Part shown: positions 38,279 to 52,605 of the stretch, one piece after another
How the letters are laid out: every line of letters begins with the position of its first letter
How positions within the stretch are numbered: the stretch's first letter is position 1
Assembly (NCBI GenBank): GCA_013399695.1
Contig: VXAU01004729.1
Location: 336,704-400,703 of the forward strand
Direction of reading: 5' to 3'
DNA length: 64,000 nucleotides
From: Formicarius rufipectus
Lineage: Eukaryota; Chordata; Aves; Passeriformes; Formicariidae
Made by a program: the position numbers and the translations under genes
The notes under the pieces: model-generated
Told to the model about the DNA's origin: nothing
The model's input: only the letters and a program-made list of their open reading frames with translations
Database searches by the model: none

Positions 38279-38600
38279 NNNNNNNNNNNNNNNNNNNNNN
38301 NNNNNNNNNNNNNNNNNNNNNNNNNNNNNNNNNNNNNNNNNNNNNNNNNNNNNNNNNNNNNNNNNNNNNNNNNNNNNNNNNNNNNNNNNNNNNNNNNNNN
38401 NNNNNNNNNNNNNNNNNNNNNNNNNNNNNNNNNNNNNNNNNNNNNNNNNNNNNNNNNNNNNNNNNNNNNNNNNNNNNNNNNNNNNNNNNNNNNNNNNNNN
38501 NNNNNNNNNNNNNNNNNNNNNNNNNNNNNNNNNNNNNNNNNNNNNNNNNNNNNNNNNNNNNNNNNNNNNNNNNNNNNNNNNNNNNNNNNNNNNNNNNNNN
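38279..38600. other. Assembly gap (322 Ns) inside a BNC2 exon
   Basis: A run of 322 Ns directly abuts the coding sequence of the exon ending at 38213 and is bounded on the other side by an 11-base A run. The missing sequence should contain the 5' part of this exon, its acceptor site and some intron. The homopolymer edge suggests that low-complexity DNA stopped the assembly. Apparent open frames that cross the gap are artefacts of the Ns. Confidence 0.98.
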
Positions 38601-41600
38601 AAAAAAAAAAAGTGGCAGGATGAGGATTCTGTAGGAGTTCACTAAATATCCTGTGTTTACATCTTTACATCAACTTATGAGAAAACGTGTTTTAGCATAG
38701 AAGCATGCCAGCTTCAAACCAAGAGTAAAATGAGAAAACAAAAACATACAGAAAGGATAACTACAGATATATTTGCCCTCTCTGTGGTATCCAAAGGTTA
38801 TTTTCGGGTTTCCTTTTGGGGGTTCACCTAAGATGTAACTCTGTTGTCCAAAGGAGTCATGAATTTTATGTGTTCCAAACAGAGTAAAATTATCAAGATA
38901 CAAGAATAGGACTGGTTCATAAAACACCCTGTAAGTTTCCTTTGCATTTATCACTTAGTGTAATATCTAGGCATAACCCTCTACCTCCTAGCATTCCTAA
39001 TTTGTTAAACATATATTTATCTGTTTCAAAGTGGCAATTCGAAAACTCCAGTCCTATGCAGAGATCTCAAATTTGCTTGAATAATATACTATACTAATAT
39101 CTCATCTTCCTTTCCCAAATTCTTGAAAAAAATACACAGTTTTTCTTTGGCAGGGGCTTGCTACATCTATAGAAAAGTGAATATAAATTGAATGAGACTC
39201 TTTATAATGTAACAGACATATGTTTTTAAACAGTGTAGAAGATGACCTATGCACTTCAAACTGCTACTAATAAATTTATGGCATACATTTAGATGTAATT
39301 TGCATGGAGATTTCTGAGACAGAGAGGCTTATTCTGATCATTCACAGATTAACAATCTACTGTAACTACCAGAGCTGCCAGGAAAAGATATCTTTATAGA
39401 TTTAGATGCAATCAATGATCACTTGGGGGCTAAGGTGGGGGAAGGGTGCTTGGTACCTATTGCCAGAGATACTGAAGAATTATGAAGTTTCTTGCTTTTT
39501 CCAAAGAACTAAAAGACCCATTCACACACTTTTTCCATACAAAAAAAATCATTATCTTAACTATACTGCCTTTAAAAAAATTACATGCAGCATTAGCTTG
39601 TCCAAGCTAAACTCCTTGGCAGCTAACAAAGAAAAAGGCTCAGGGTTATTTTAAATGTTTGATCTCTTTACTTATTTATCTGCATCAGACAGCACTTTAA
39701 AGACATTTATAGTTCATGAATACAGTTAATATCTGTATTTCTCTGACAAATTCCTGGTACCAGAGGCCTCTATTCCTCCTATCTTATTGCTCTTTTTTCT
39801 TATTCTGAAAAACCTACTGAGGAAAAAAAAATCCTGTTCTATTATGCTTGACACTTCAGGTCCTCAGCCCCTGTGTCACCTGTCCAATTACTCATTAGCT
39901 AGACTATAACACATTGCCTTATGTATGCGTGATTAAAAGAATTAGTAATATGAAATATAAGGGTACCAAAGAAATGCTGACCATGCAAGAATAATATATG
40001 TGTTTGTGGGTTATGAGAAAAAATTCTACTGGAAGGTCCTGCTTCATGTTCAATAGTTTATTGACTCAGTAATATATCAGGTCTCCACTGCTCAGTAATG
40101 GTGTTCTTTTGCTAATATGTTCATTAATTAATGAACTCAGTAATTAATTGTACTGCAAGAAGGAGGTCTTAAAAAATGGTATTCTTATTTGACGACAAAA
40201 GATTTTTTTTCATATTCACCACCTTTTTTAGATCTCTGCACCAACGTGACATGTATTTGTTGTATTCAATGTTATTTTGATTTGTTCATGTGTCACTTAC
40301 AGAATGTATAAGAGGTGTAATATAGTGTAGTACATGTACTAGATGAAACTCTGACATTTAGTAGAGTTGCTTTATTAAGGCTCATCAGCATTTCCATTAC
40401 AACTCTGTCTACTTTTGGCCTAGAGGTTAACAGGTTGTCTGTAAAAATTTGGTTCAGCTTGGACTTGAAATATAATGTTTCAGCCTGAGTGTAAGTTTTA
40501 TTACACACATTCAAAATTATCAGTGTAGCTGTTATAGATTATAAAATGGGGGGAAAAGTTTAGAGGTTACATTTTTCTTTTCCTCTTCCCTGAGTTAAAA
40601 AGAGCCTTGATGATGTAAAATGTTGAAGGAGATTAACTAATTAGTATAATTTTTACCCTTTATATATATCATCCAAAAACTTTACCCAAATTTTTCATAA
40701 ACATGAAAATGCCAGCTTTCCCCCCAAATCACTAAATCTGAAAAGTCTTCAAAAAGAGCTATGCACTTTTGTGAAGTAATATAGATTGGCATGAGAAACT
40801 CAAAAGGTAATCACCATGACTAAAACATTCAACCTGGCCTTATTTGGCTGCTTATCCTGTAGGGTGTGTGTTGATGCCAGGTTGTAATTTGGTTTCAGCC
40901 ATTTCCCATTCCACCACAGAGAATCCCATGCATACCTCTGAGTGATGAGGATTACCCCTCAAGCTGCAATATTGAGGACTGGAAATACTAATTCTAGCTC
41001 ATGTTCTGGCATGATCTTCGTCAAGTTACTTACTAATGCCTACATTCCCCAAACAGCAACCACACACAATGATAGTTAAGTGTTGCCAGGGTAGGTGCAA
41101 CATAAATTTTGAGGCACTCTACAGTAGTAGAGGCTACTGACAAATCTCAATCTTTATTTCAAAGATAAACTTTTCACTTTACTCAGTTAATTCAGAATTA
41201 TTATAATTACCTCAGATTACTACAGTATCCAACAGGAGGGTAATGTAACTCAGTGAAGAGAAGATTCTGAAATAGACTGTAAACTGTGTTCCAACACACA
41301 AGGATGGAATATTCATTAAACACAAAAGAAAGTATGGTCCGTGAAGACCTTCACAATGAAACCAATAAATTTACTGAGTCTTGCAAGGATATACATCTGA
41401 ATTATTAACAGTATTTTCCTACTGTTTTTCAGTAGCATTTTACTTGGGCATACAAGTCACTGAGAGCTTGTGCCACAGGTTCAGGAATAACTCAGAATGG
41501 CAGCCAGAGGTGAATGTGGCATAGATTGACCTAAAATCCAAAGCTTTAATGCAAATGTCCAGCAGCAAGATTTTAAGGTACAGTAGCTGGTATGCTTGTA

Positions 41601-43234
41601 GGGTAGTAACCTCTGTTGGTGTAACTGTGGCTGAACATCTGTTACTGCTTAATTGGGAAGGGGTAGGCTGTGAAGTCATGGTAATAAAAAGATTCTGGGT
41701 GAGTTTGTAGCAGTAATATTGTAACCACTGTTCAAACCTGTTTAGGTGTAAAAGTCCAAGGGGGCAGCAACGTTAAACTTTGGCCTGAAAGTGCTTCTTA
41801 GAGAGTACAGCTAGGCATTCCAGAAAGCCATGCCCTGTAATTCTGCCTTCCCAAGATTTTGCTTAAAAGTTTATGGAATGGGATTTTGCGTACTGAACTA
41901 TTTTATAGGGAAACAAACAGAAATTTTCACTGACTAAGATTTTCCTTAGAAACCTCTCTAAGAAAGGCAGAGGGAGAATGGAAGAAAAGGAAAAGAAACC
42001 AATGACTTTGAATAGTAAAAGGAAGAGTAAAATTATCAGATACAGCCTCCCCTGTACTAGCTGGTAGGCAACTGTGCATTTAGATGTCAACTTGCAGGTT
42101 AATGCCCCTAAGTATGCAACAAAACATGGTTTTCTACAGCTTCTTGAGACATGCCATTATGTTTTAGCAGGACAGTCAATGGCCTGTAGTTAACAGGAGT
42201 TCTGAGACATTTTTATACATCCCTTCCAGCGAGTTCCTAACACAACTTTCCTTACATTTCTATCAGAATTACAGATCCTTGAGGATCTGTGAGGTAAACA
42301 GATGGGCTTTCAGTAGACTAATTTAAAATGGTTTTATACTACTGATTCCTTAAATCCTAACATTTTATAATTGACACTGGAATATTCAGAAACATCCCGC
42401 TGCTCTCTTTCAGACCTTCCTGTACATCATAATGCAGAAAGAAGGAAGAATTGCCTAATAATAAAGTATGATATCTAGTACACCTATCCACATGTTTGTA
42501 TGGCTACCATTAAAAGATGCTAGACCCGACTTCTGTGGGTTTCTCCCAGAACAAAGGTATACATGTAACATTGTTTGGGAGATTTGATTATATTTAAAAA
42601 GTAAATATTATTCACATGTTAATAGAAATAGCCTGTAGAAGTAGTGGAAAATCAATCTGTCTGGCTTTTTTTGCGAAGCTTGCATGAGATAAGAGGCAAT
42701 AACCTACCATGAAAGGGACCACAGTGTGGAAGAAGGATGAGAACAAATAAAAAAGAAATATGATTTTCCCTCTGAAGTTCTTAAAAGTAACTACAAGAGA
42801 TGGAGGTAGTTTTAAATGATAAAATATTCTGGAGAGACAGATAAGCTTGCAACAAAAATTCTTAATGTAACTTGTGATGAGGCCTCAAGAGTCCTGTGAG
42901 GTTAAATAGCACCTTAATGAAATCTCAGCGACACCCTTCTATGCAGTGGCAGTGTTAACAGAGCCTTCCTCTTTATGTCCTTGCCTCACCTTTTTCAAGT
43001 GCAAAAAGGTATTTAAGAAATGTTTCCTATCCAGCCATCTATAATATATCACCGAATACATAACAGAGCCAACTATACTCACTTTGTACGATCTATCTGT
43101 CTAATGCATCTCACATACATTCATCCTACAAAGCTCACACAATCTAAATCCATTGTTACCAGACACAGGAGCACAGGCTCTGAGGATGATTTGGTCCAGT
43201 GAAATCTTCTCAACAAGACTGCCACCAGCAAACT

Positions 43235-43272
43235 GTGTAAGTGTAAGTGTGTAAGTGTGTGTGTAAGTGTAG
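43235..43272. repeat. (GTAAGT)n-like microsatellite
   Basis: Repeated gtgtaagt units. Each gtaagt resembles a splice donor on the plus strand, which is antisense to BNC2. Confidence 0.9.
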
Positions 43273-44354
43273 TTCTTAACAGCTGCATTAAAATCAGTAA
43301 GACTCTAAGTGTGTATGCACTCTACACAAATGTACTAGTTAGGAAGGATGCTGAGGGTTTCAAACACACACACATATACACATACATATAGTTGAAATTT
43401 AGATTTCATATAATGTGGCAATTCACATGTTCTATGCAGTTTTGTACTATGGGCAAGGACTTTTCACATTTAATTGATAGAATAAATAATCTACTTTATG
43501 ATTTTAAAAACAATAAAAGTTTTGATGGTGTATATCAATAAATGAAATATTTGCACGAAATGACAAGAAGTATTGGAAAAGTAAAAGCAAAACACACTTT
43601 TTGCAGCTTATCTCTCAACTTCAAGAAAAACACAGTATGTTAAATTAATAATTTTTAATCCATGGTCAAATGAAAACATCCTATATTGAAAATACCCATT
43701 ACCTAACTTTGAACTAATATTTTATTGAAAGGAAATAACATGACCATTGGGAGAATAATTTAGAGCCATACAGTGGCTAGTCTTGAGACAAGGCCACACA
43801 TCAAAAAAATCAAAGTTTATGAGCAAGAGGCTGATGAGAAACACAGTGATCCACACTTGTGCTGCTGTACATTGACTCATGACAGAATAAGTTATGAAGC
43901 AACAGACAAGAGGTAAGATCTGCAAATGTTTCAGCACTTTTTAAACAGAAAGCATCTTTTACCATTATTTTTTTTTCTTATTGTTTCTTTGTTATAAAGT
44001 GAAGAAGACAAAATCTGTCTATATAAATTGACACCATACTACTGGTTTAGATTGGGAGTTCTTTCTTTTTTAAAAGCACATATTATATACTCTGTAAACA
44101 GTTCTTGGACAATCTGACACTTCTTCACTATTTCATGAACCCAAATAAATATTTTTCTCCTGTCAGTTAAGAAATTTTTTAAAAGGTCACAGCATGGCAA
44201 AAAGATCCCAATGAAATTATGCTCTTTGTAATAGCAGGCAAATCAGGACTACAATACAGTTTATTTTTAAAGTAACACTAAAAGGATCATTTCTATACTG
44301 ATATTTAGGAAATGCACGTCACCTGCCTATAATAAGTTTAGTATTATAGAGAAT

Positions 44355-44540
44355 TGTTTTGGCTTAACCCCAGCTGACAGCTAAGCCCCACACAGCCGCC
44401 TGCTCACTCCCTTCACAGTCGGATGGGGCAGAGACTCAGAAAAGTAAGAGTGATAAAATTTGTGGGTTGAGATAAAGACAGTTTTATAGGTAGAGCAAAA
44501 AACTACAAGCACAGCAAGATAAGAGATTCATTATCTCCCT
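44355..44540 (-). mobile_element. Avian endogenous retrovirus LTR fragment (3' part)
   Basis: The plus strand contains ggcttaaccccagctgacag, cacacagccgcctgctcact and gggttgagataaagacagtt in the order of an LTR type abundant in many bird genomes, inverted. The LTR is therefore on the minus strand and only its 3' portion remains. The matching 5' half and any internal retroviral sequence are absent, so this is a decayed remnant with no coding capacity. I recall this LTR type as ERVL-like, but the class is not certain. Confidence 0.75.
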
Positions 44541-44789
44541 TCCCATGGACACAAAACATTTCCAAAGTACTTTTTAACTTCTTAAAAAGAGGGCAAATTG
44601 GGGTGGAAGTGCTTGCCATACTTTCCTCAGAAGTATGCTAACACATGGTGAAATATTTTTGTGTCTGCAGGGAGACCTTATGACTCCATCACATAATTCT
44701 GGTATAAAAATGACACTTTTTAAACTCAGCTAAAATATTATATGGGTAATTCTGCAGCCAAACACTGGACTGGAAGAATGGGAATGCCT

Positions 44790-44925
44790 TGATTCTTTGT
44801 ATTTTACTCCCATGGATGCACTGTGTGCCACTGAGTAAGCTGCTAATGTAAAAACTCAGTTTCTAACTGACTGATCTGAAAAAAATGGGCAATGACAATA
44901 CCTACTATTTTCAGAGATTAGGCTA
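44790..44925 (+). mobile_element. Ancient MIR-like SINE relic
   Basis: The phrases gtgccactgagtaagctgct, aaaactcagtttctaac, gatctgaaaaaaatgggcaa and tgacaatacctactatt run in the order of the 3' half of MIR. The tRNA head is not recognisable. Confidence 0.55.
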
Positions 44926-46299
44926 ATAAACTGCTCACACAAGATGGTGAACTATGGGGACTAAAGATAAGGCAGAAGAATTCAGCATTATTATTCTTCC
45001 TGCTGGTACCCAAATTTTAACAGATTTTTTTTTTTTTTTAAATTATACAAGTTTAGGTTGATTTACCACTGGTAAATGAATGGTTTTAAAAACAGAAATC
45101 AGCTAGAGGAAATAACCTTAACTGATAGATGACCATTACTAGCTTCAATACCTACACCCTAGTAATGCTTTGACCAAAACAAAAAGCATTAAGAGTGAAT
45201 ACACTTTGCATTTGAATGGTCTGAAACATTCATGTAATGCAATGACATTTTTGTTCTCTCTCCCATTTAGAGGTACTCAAATATCTTCCAAGTTATTCAT
45301 TGCATTGCAGTATTTTATTAGGAATTTCACATCACAATATATTAGCATTTTTTCTTACTTGTATTTATTTTCAGTAAATAAAATTTGAAAGGTAGTAATA
45401 TCGTCATATTTCTCAGTGCCATTCAAGAAAACCATTACTAATATAATATGAAGGGAAGGATGCTTAACAAGAGAGAAAGTTGTTCATAGGGTAAAACAGC
45501 TTCTCCTGGAGCAAGGACAACATAGTCTTTAAGCATATTAGAAAACTACTTTCAAATCTTTTGGAGAAAGGGTCAGTAAGTGAATGAGGATTAAGAAGAT
45601 AAAAAAGAAGTAATGTGTAATCTTGCATTAATTTAGAAGTCACTCTTTAGTTCTACGGCAGGATGCTTCCAAAAGCAGAAACTTGTGTCAAGGAATGCTA
45701 CCTAAATTTTTCTCGAGAAAACATAATGCAGAATATAATTGATATTTTTCAGGAACTTTCTGTAGGCCGTTCATCCTGATTCTAGACACTCAACTCACAG
45801 TGCTGCCAACAGGGTAGTCTACAAAGACTGCAGGTAAAATATCACCCTATGTATCTGTAACATATAAAACTAGCCTGAGATTTTCAAGCATCAAAGACAA
45901 AGTTGTTAGCACTGAAAAAATTGCTTCTTTGCTTACAATTTGAAGAAAAAATACACAGTTGATTTAAGAATGAGCTTCTCTGTGCCTGAGAGCATGTTGG
46001 AAAATACAACATTTGTTCTTATAGATGAAAATCAGATTTATGTTATGAAACCAACACTGTCAGTTGTTGGAGTTCAACTACATTCTTTGTCAAGGCAAAG
46101 GTCAGTATTGGATAGGTATCCAACAATGTGTATGAATGAAGGTGCAAAAAGCTTCACAGACCCTCCTCCACATATGACTTTTGTAGAGAATAACATGGCA
46201 AACTCCATCCAGGTCCTCATCTGAAGCAAACACAAATTACGGTCTTCTTTAGAGAGTACATGCAGCAAATTACTTCCACTGCCTGTACTGGCTGATTCT

Positions 46300-46810
46300 G
46301 GATCAATCATTTACTTTGCTCTGATGAGACTCCACCTGGAGTATGGCATCTGTCTTTGGAATCCTAAGCAAATGAAAGACATGGACCTGTTGAAACCAGT
46401 TCAAAGAAGGACCACAAAGATATCAGAGGGCTGGAATACTTATCATATGAGGAAAGCATGAGACAGCCTTCAAGTACCTAAACAAGGCTACAAGAAAGCT
46501 GGAGAGGGACTTTTTACAAGGGCACATAGTGATAGGACAAGGGGTTATAGCTTTAAACTGAAAGAGAATAGATTTAGATAAGATATAAGGAACAAATTTT
46601 TTGTTGAGGAAGGTGGTGACATACTGGAGCAGGTTGCCAAGACAGGTGGTAGTTGCCCCATCCCTGAGTACCATCCAGTTCACTTTGGGTGGGGCCCTAG
46701 TGCTGTCCTGATCTAGTTGAAGATGTTCCTGACTGTTGCAGAGGGTTGGTCTAGATGATCTTTAAATGTTCCTTCCACCCTTAACCATTCCATAAGCCTA
46801 TGATTCTATG
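46300..46810 (+). mobile_element. CR1 LINE 3' end with the C-terminal part of the reverse transcriptase frame
   Basis: The plus strand encodes ALMRLHLEYGICLWNPKQ and then PVQRRTTKISEGWNTYHMRKA, matching the C-terminal part of the CR1 ORF2 product (RPHLEYCVQFW..., VQRRATKMI...). It continues into the CR1 3' untranslated region with gagcaggttgcc, gagggttggtctagatgatc and the terminal cctatgattctatgg. It is truncated at its 5' end and carries frame breaks. The left boundary is approximate. Confidence 0.93.
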
Positions 46811-48338
46811 GAAAGTCCAGGTGATATTTCTCTAGAAAATAAATGCATCTGCTGGCAAATATTGGGTGAAGTATACCGAGATTCCCATACTGTGGTATCA
46901 GGCTTGTTATTCACAACAGACTTCTATTGCCTTACAGCAGATGTTTCAGAAGAAAGTATGTAAAGTAAGAAATAACTCAAAACTTGTGATTTAGAAATTA
47001 AAATGAAACAAAGAATTCCACAATTGGAAATTTTTCCTGCAGTACCTTAAAAAAGGTATAGAGACTGTGGATCTAGCAGGAACACGGAAGCAAATTTTTC
47101 TTACACTACATGGACTAGTGGATCAGTAATCCATAAAAGAAGATTTTTTTTTCAGCAGATTATAAATGGTTCAAAAAGAGTTATTTAAATCTTTTAAATC
47201 AAATAACAAATATATTAAATCTAGTATCTGTTATTTATGCATTATTCCTCCAAAAATTACTCAGAAGATGATGAGAATGAGAATGTTCAAAACCTTAAAG
47301 GTGATCAGTTAAACATCTCATAATCTCTAGACTAGTATGGATCAATCTCAGTTACAGTCTGTCAAGTAAAAATTAAAAGTGAAAAGATGTAAGTATGCAA
47401 AAACATAATCTTTAACAGGCAAATAGGGAACCTTATAAGAAAAATGTAAACACCCATACAAAATTGTCTTCGCAAAATCGGTATTTAGGTTTTTTTATTT
47501 TCTACCTTTTTCTTCTGTAAGTCTATAGAACAAACAACATCTCAGTTAAATAAAGTAAAATGAAGCATGGCTCCTGGAATAGTTATTCTTTTCTGTCTAT
47601 TTATTTAGAAGATCACATATAATATTACAAATACATTTTTATTCTAATCTTTCCTTCAAGATTTGATTTTTCAGGCTTTTCTTTGCTTCTGTTATGTTAC
47701 TGCTTTTTGGATTCTAAATCATGGATTTACCATTAAAAAAAAAAAAAATAAATTGGATTTACACTGCACTGTACTGCATTTCAGCCAGAGAAGATAAATA
47801 AGAGTTCTGAAGGAGTTGAGTGAAAGAATTTTAATGAAAGATCTTATTGTTATGAAAATACCTTTAAAAAGAAAATAGTATTTTGTGTCTCATCAACACT
47901 CTGTACTATGTATCCTGTTTTTAAGTTATATCCTAAAACAGGAACTTATTATATTATCAAAATACTCAATCTGGAGCTGTTTGTTCAGTGACCAACTCTG
48001 TCAGCCACAAAACTGATATTGTAAGTAGCAAATAAGAACAAGCAAACAACACAACCAATTTTCTTTTCCCTTGCCCCCAAAAAGCCAGATTTATAGATGA
48101 AAATTTTTCTCCTTATTAGATAAAGTCATTCATTATTTAAATATGTATTTCTTTCAGTAATTTAATTTTTAAATTTTGCTTCTTCAATGCATCCTGAAAA
48201 CAAAGTAATGGAATCTTTCATTTAGGTTTGCTAAAGTATACTCTATCTCTTCACCTTATGTATGAGAGAGAAGAATTCAACTAAACACGTAATAGATAAA
48301 ATGTTTCTCCTTGGCTAGAATGCCAGAATGGAACATGA

Positions 48339-48426
48339 ATATATATATATACACATGTAACCAGAGAGAAAGAGGGAGAGAGAGAGGGAAAGAGAGAAAG
48401 AGAAAGGAGGATGGGGGGAGGGGGGA
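48339..48426. repeat. Compound (TA)n and (GA)n simple repeat
   Basis: A short (at)7 run, then a purine-only tract of gagagagagg, aaagagaaag and gggggaggggggaaa. Confidence 0.9.
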
Positions 48427-48958
48427 AATGTTATTGGTTTTCTCAGAAGGATTTTCTTTTATACATAGCTTTATTCTATAATTTTGTCCCTGTTGGGCAC
48501 ACTGCCTAAATTTAAACACAAACAGTCAAGCAATGAAGAAACATTACCACATTTACTGCGAACAAAAACTCCCAGTTGTACAGTGAAATTTTAATACATT
48601 TCAACTTATCTCTTTTACTAATGGGGAGAGTACAAATCCTTCAGGAATTCGCTCTGCAAACTGGTAATTACAGTAGACTCACTTTTTTATAATGCATATG
48701 TATAGTCAGACACAAGAAACATAGCTGGCCTTTTGATGTAGGTTACAATAGGAATGTTTGAAAAAAATTATGAAAATCTACTGCAATTCTAAAAGAATGT
48801 ATTGTTCCATGGGAAGTTGTCCTTTAGCTATAGTCAAGAATACAAATATATGTATATAAATACAATATAATACATACATACATTTATTTGCTTTTATCAA
48901 CCAAAGAAGAAGCTTTATCAGCCTGCTCATTTTATTCAAGTAGGGGCTTTTTGTTTTG

Positions 48959-48995
48959 CTTTTTTTTTTTTTTGGTTTGGTTTGGTTTGGTTTGG
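48959..48995. repeat. Poly(T) followed by (TTTGG)n
   Basis: About 15 T, then five tttgg units. Confidence 0.9.
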
Positions 48996-51900
48996 ATTTT
49001 TTTCCTAACGTACCTACCAGTACATTTCTATCCTACAATATAATGTATGAGTTCAGAAGTATTTTTTTCTCCCAAACCTCTTCCTCTGCACAACTATCAA
49101 ATTTAAATAGTTTTGATCTTCAAATTTATGTCTCATAAAATCATTATAACATGTATTTTAAAGCATTAGTGTAATTACACAAATTTACAACATACAATGT
49201 CCAACTCATATATGATAAGACATGTCGTGTACGGAAAAACATATTTGCAGTGTACACAAAGACTTTTGAGGAGGTGGGAAATCTAAGTAAGATCTGCTGC
49301 CATGCCATACTTAGGGACAGCATTTATCTTTAATACAATAATGATAAGGCATATGTTAATAAAAAAACCCAAACAAGCAAGCAAACAAAGAAAAACAAAG
49401 TACAAGACAAGAAAGGACTTGCAAAAATAGATACATATTTCCAGGTCTTTTATAGTGAAACACTATTTTTTAAAGCCTATCAACCAACCATACCATGTGA
49501 TTCTGCAAATACTCACATCCTCAGTGCCTACACTCATATTCTTTAAAGGTAAGGAAAAATCTCACACAATTCAATTACTGTGTGCACTAAGTACAACACA
49601 GAAACAAATCCATGTAAGAATGTTTCTGAAGTTCCTGTAAAAAGGTACATCTTCAAAACTGTAAAATAGAAATCTGCACTACCTATCATCAACTTGAGCT
49701 AAATGATGCATTTTCACCAGTTCACAACATGCAGTCTGGCGGAAACAAAATTTGCCTCCTGTGTGTTATGTTGGTTGAACAGTAAAATGAAACATTTGTA
49801 CATTTCTCTTATTAAAGAATAGCATATTCACAGATCAAGACAGTCACAGGTAAAAATAACTAGACTCCAAGTCTTTATTTTTCAGCAGAAAAAGTTGTTA
49901 CTACAAGGAAATCATGTAAGTCTTTGTGCAAATGATTATTCTCAATCATCAGTGATGAATCAACAGCCAAAAAAACCTGTAACAATAGTGATGGTGAAGG
50001 TCGCTTTTGTAAGACCTTTAAAAGCACTTTCCATGGAGGCATTACTAGAACCCCTGAAATATTACATTACTTGATTTTTTTTCATTTTTCTCATTGCTGG
50101 GCAATAGCTTTCTGACAAATGTACCCCTCTGCTTCAGAGATGATTTCTTGTAGAAATGAAATTATTCCTTTATTTAAACGTGAGTTGTTAATGACTGTGG
50201 AATCACTTAATTTTTTTTTAAATCAAAGAAATCTGGTCTTGACTAAGTATGAAGAGATTCCTTCTCACTCAGAATTAGGGGGTTTGGTACAATGTGAGCA
50301 TCAGACTGAGGAAGGGTGCTACACCAGGGTTATTAACAAAAAGCATGTATGTATGGTGCTTTACTAATTCTTATGAGAAAGTAAAATCTACAGACTGATA
50401 GGAGAGTGAGAAAAACGTGTGCCAGCAGTTCTATGAGTACAAACATTCTTTAGAGTAACAAAACTCATTTTCAAAGAATAGAAGATGTATGTATCACTTG
50501 CGGCTCTGGCTGATGCAATATCTCGGTTGTGTTTCGTCAGCAAGTCTCTGTTGAAAGCATATGGGAGGTAACACAAACTCATCCTCTGAAATTACCTCTA
50601 CCACTGTACATAATAATTGTCACAGTGGTTTCTGTCTGTCTCAGGGTGGGCAGAGGAGATAAGGAGAAGCTCAGTCTGGACTTACCAATGCATATACTGT
50701 GCTAGAACTTCACTTAATCTCTAGATTTCAGAAGCAGTGTGAGGAGAAACAAGAGACAACATATCCCAGATTATTACTCTTTTTTCGTGCAAGACAGCAG
50801 ATTCAGTCACATTTCTAAATGGGAGAAACAATATATTTGCAATGAATATGCACAGCAGAGGTGCTTTCTTCTTCCTCAGTTACCACCTTCAACTAATTCT
50901 CAAGGATCTGCAAAAAGGAAACTCCGATCAAATAGAAAAAGACAATGCTCTCTTCTATGTCTTGTCACATGCAAAGCTGATCAATAACTGAGCAACTTTC
51001 CATAAAAAGAAAAAATTATAATACTAAAATTGGTTGTGCTGAATGAGTGTAGAAAGACTGTATGTGAGACAATTAGAGACAAAGAAAGCATTCTAGATCA
51101 TTGACAGTGGCCCTCACTATTTATTCTTTAATACTTCCCAATTTTCAGTACTCAGTTCAATTTAGGACACTACTTTGAAAAGTAAAAGACCTTCAGTACA
51201 TGCAGAGGTTCTGAGGACCTTGATGTTAAGTAACTTTTTTCCTCCTTATTACTCCTTTTTATAACATTATGTATAACAGTTGATGATATGGGCAGAAAAT
51301 AAAAGAAAACCAGTCAGAATCAAATGGTTGCCATTTAAGGAGATAGTCCTCAGTGAGACCTGTGACAACATAATGTAAATTGCTGACAGTGAAGCTAGAA
51401 TAGATTTTATGTTGGCTGTACACCTCCATGCTGAATGTATGTGTTACTATTAACACAGGCCTTAAAAGTAAAGGAGCCCAGTGGTTGCAATATATGCCTC
51501 AAACCCTGACTTTTAAAAATAGTCTCTGCTTCAAGGGCAAATGGCTAGCCCTAAACTGAGGGATGTTGAAGAACTCCAAAACCCATAGAATCCAGCTGAG
51601 TATGTGCTTTCTGGCATGACAACATTGTTCTCACTGTCAATCCTTCATATGTCCCCAAGAATTTAGACACAAGCAATTGTGTCTATCACAGATACTGCAT
51701 CCTGAGCATTTGCTCTCTAATGAGTGGCATCAGCAAGAGAGGAAGGCAGAAAGGGAGCAATGCTGGAGGGACAACACAGTTTCTTTCTTTCTTATTTAAA
51801 TGATGGCTGTCTGAAAATTCTGTATCTATTTAAAACTTAGGAAGCAGTAAGCAGGAGAAAACAATTTTTAAGCACCATTCTAGGAAGATGACCAACAAAG

Positions 51901-52572
51901 TGTAGGAACCTTAGCTTAATAGTAGCATTGCATTTTATATTTGTTACTAGTCCTGTAAGTACCATTGCCTCCTGTGTTACACCTATTGCTATGTTAGATG
52001 TGCAGTACAACTACAATTTCTAGAGGTTTACATCATGCACATTTATTTCTACAATGTCTTGAGACTGAATTCTATGTAATCAAATTGCTATCTGTTTATA
52101 TATTTGTGGTGGACAGTAGCCAGCCCATTACCACAGTTTCTGTCACAGTAACTTGCCCTGAGCTCCAAATCAAGTAGTCAAGAGATGCTTTATTTCTTGC
52201 TTCTGACCTTATGAATTTAGTATTATTGTCTTGTGTAGCTCACACTAATTGTAGCTGAATTGGACCAAATGAATATCAAATTGTTTTCAAAAGATCAATG
52301 AGCCCTCTTCTGGTTTTGCAATTAGGAAAGTATCTTCATATAAACAAACAGAAAGTTTTGAACTTAAATATAGAAACATTTTTTCTTCTAATCTCTTATT
52401 TTATAATAGCTTAACTTCATTTACATATACTTCTTTAAAATCACTTGATAACTCAGATACTAGACTGCACCAAAAGGGAAAACCATAATCAGCAAGATTC
52501 TGTTTTCTTCATATTTTCCATTGGTTTTGGTTTTATATAGTGATAGGAGTGGTCATCAGTTTGACTTTGAGA

Positions 52573-52605
52573 ATCATATATATCATATATATATATATAT
52601 ATATA
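52573..52605. repeat. (TA)n microsatellite
   Basis: catatatatcatatatatat and further ta units. Confidence 0.95.

Noticed and set aside
38193..38645. Long open frames on both strands across 38193-38645
   Set aside because: They are open only because they cross 322 Ns. Only the last 66 bases before the donor on the minus strand are real coding sequence.
40970..41050. Possible further MIR fragment (cttcgtcaagttacttacta)
   Set aside because: The match is confined to about 25 bases; too short to call.
43235..43390. Spaced gtaagt and acaca repeats considered as a CRISPR-like array
   Set aside because: Units are 6-8 bp with no spacers; this is a microsatellite in a vertebrate genome.
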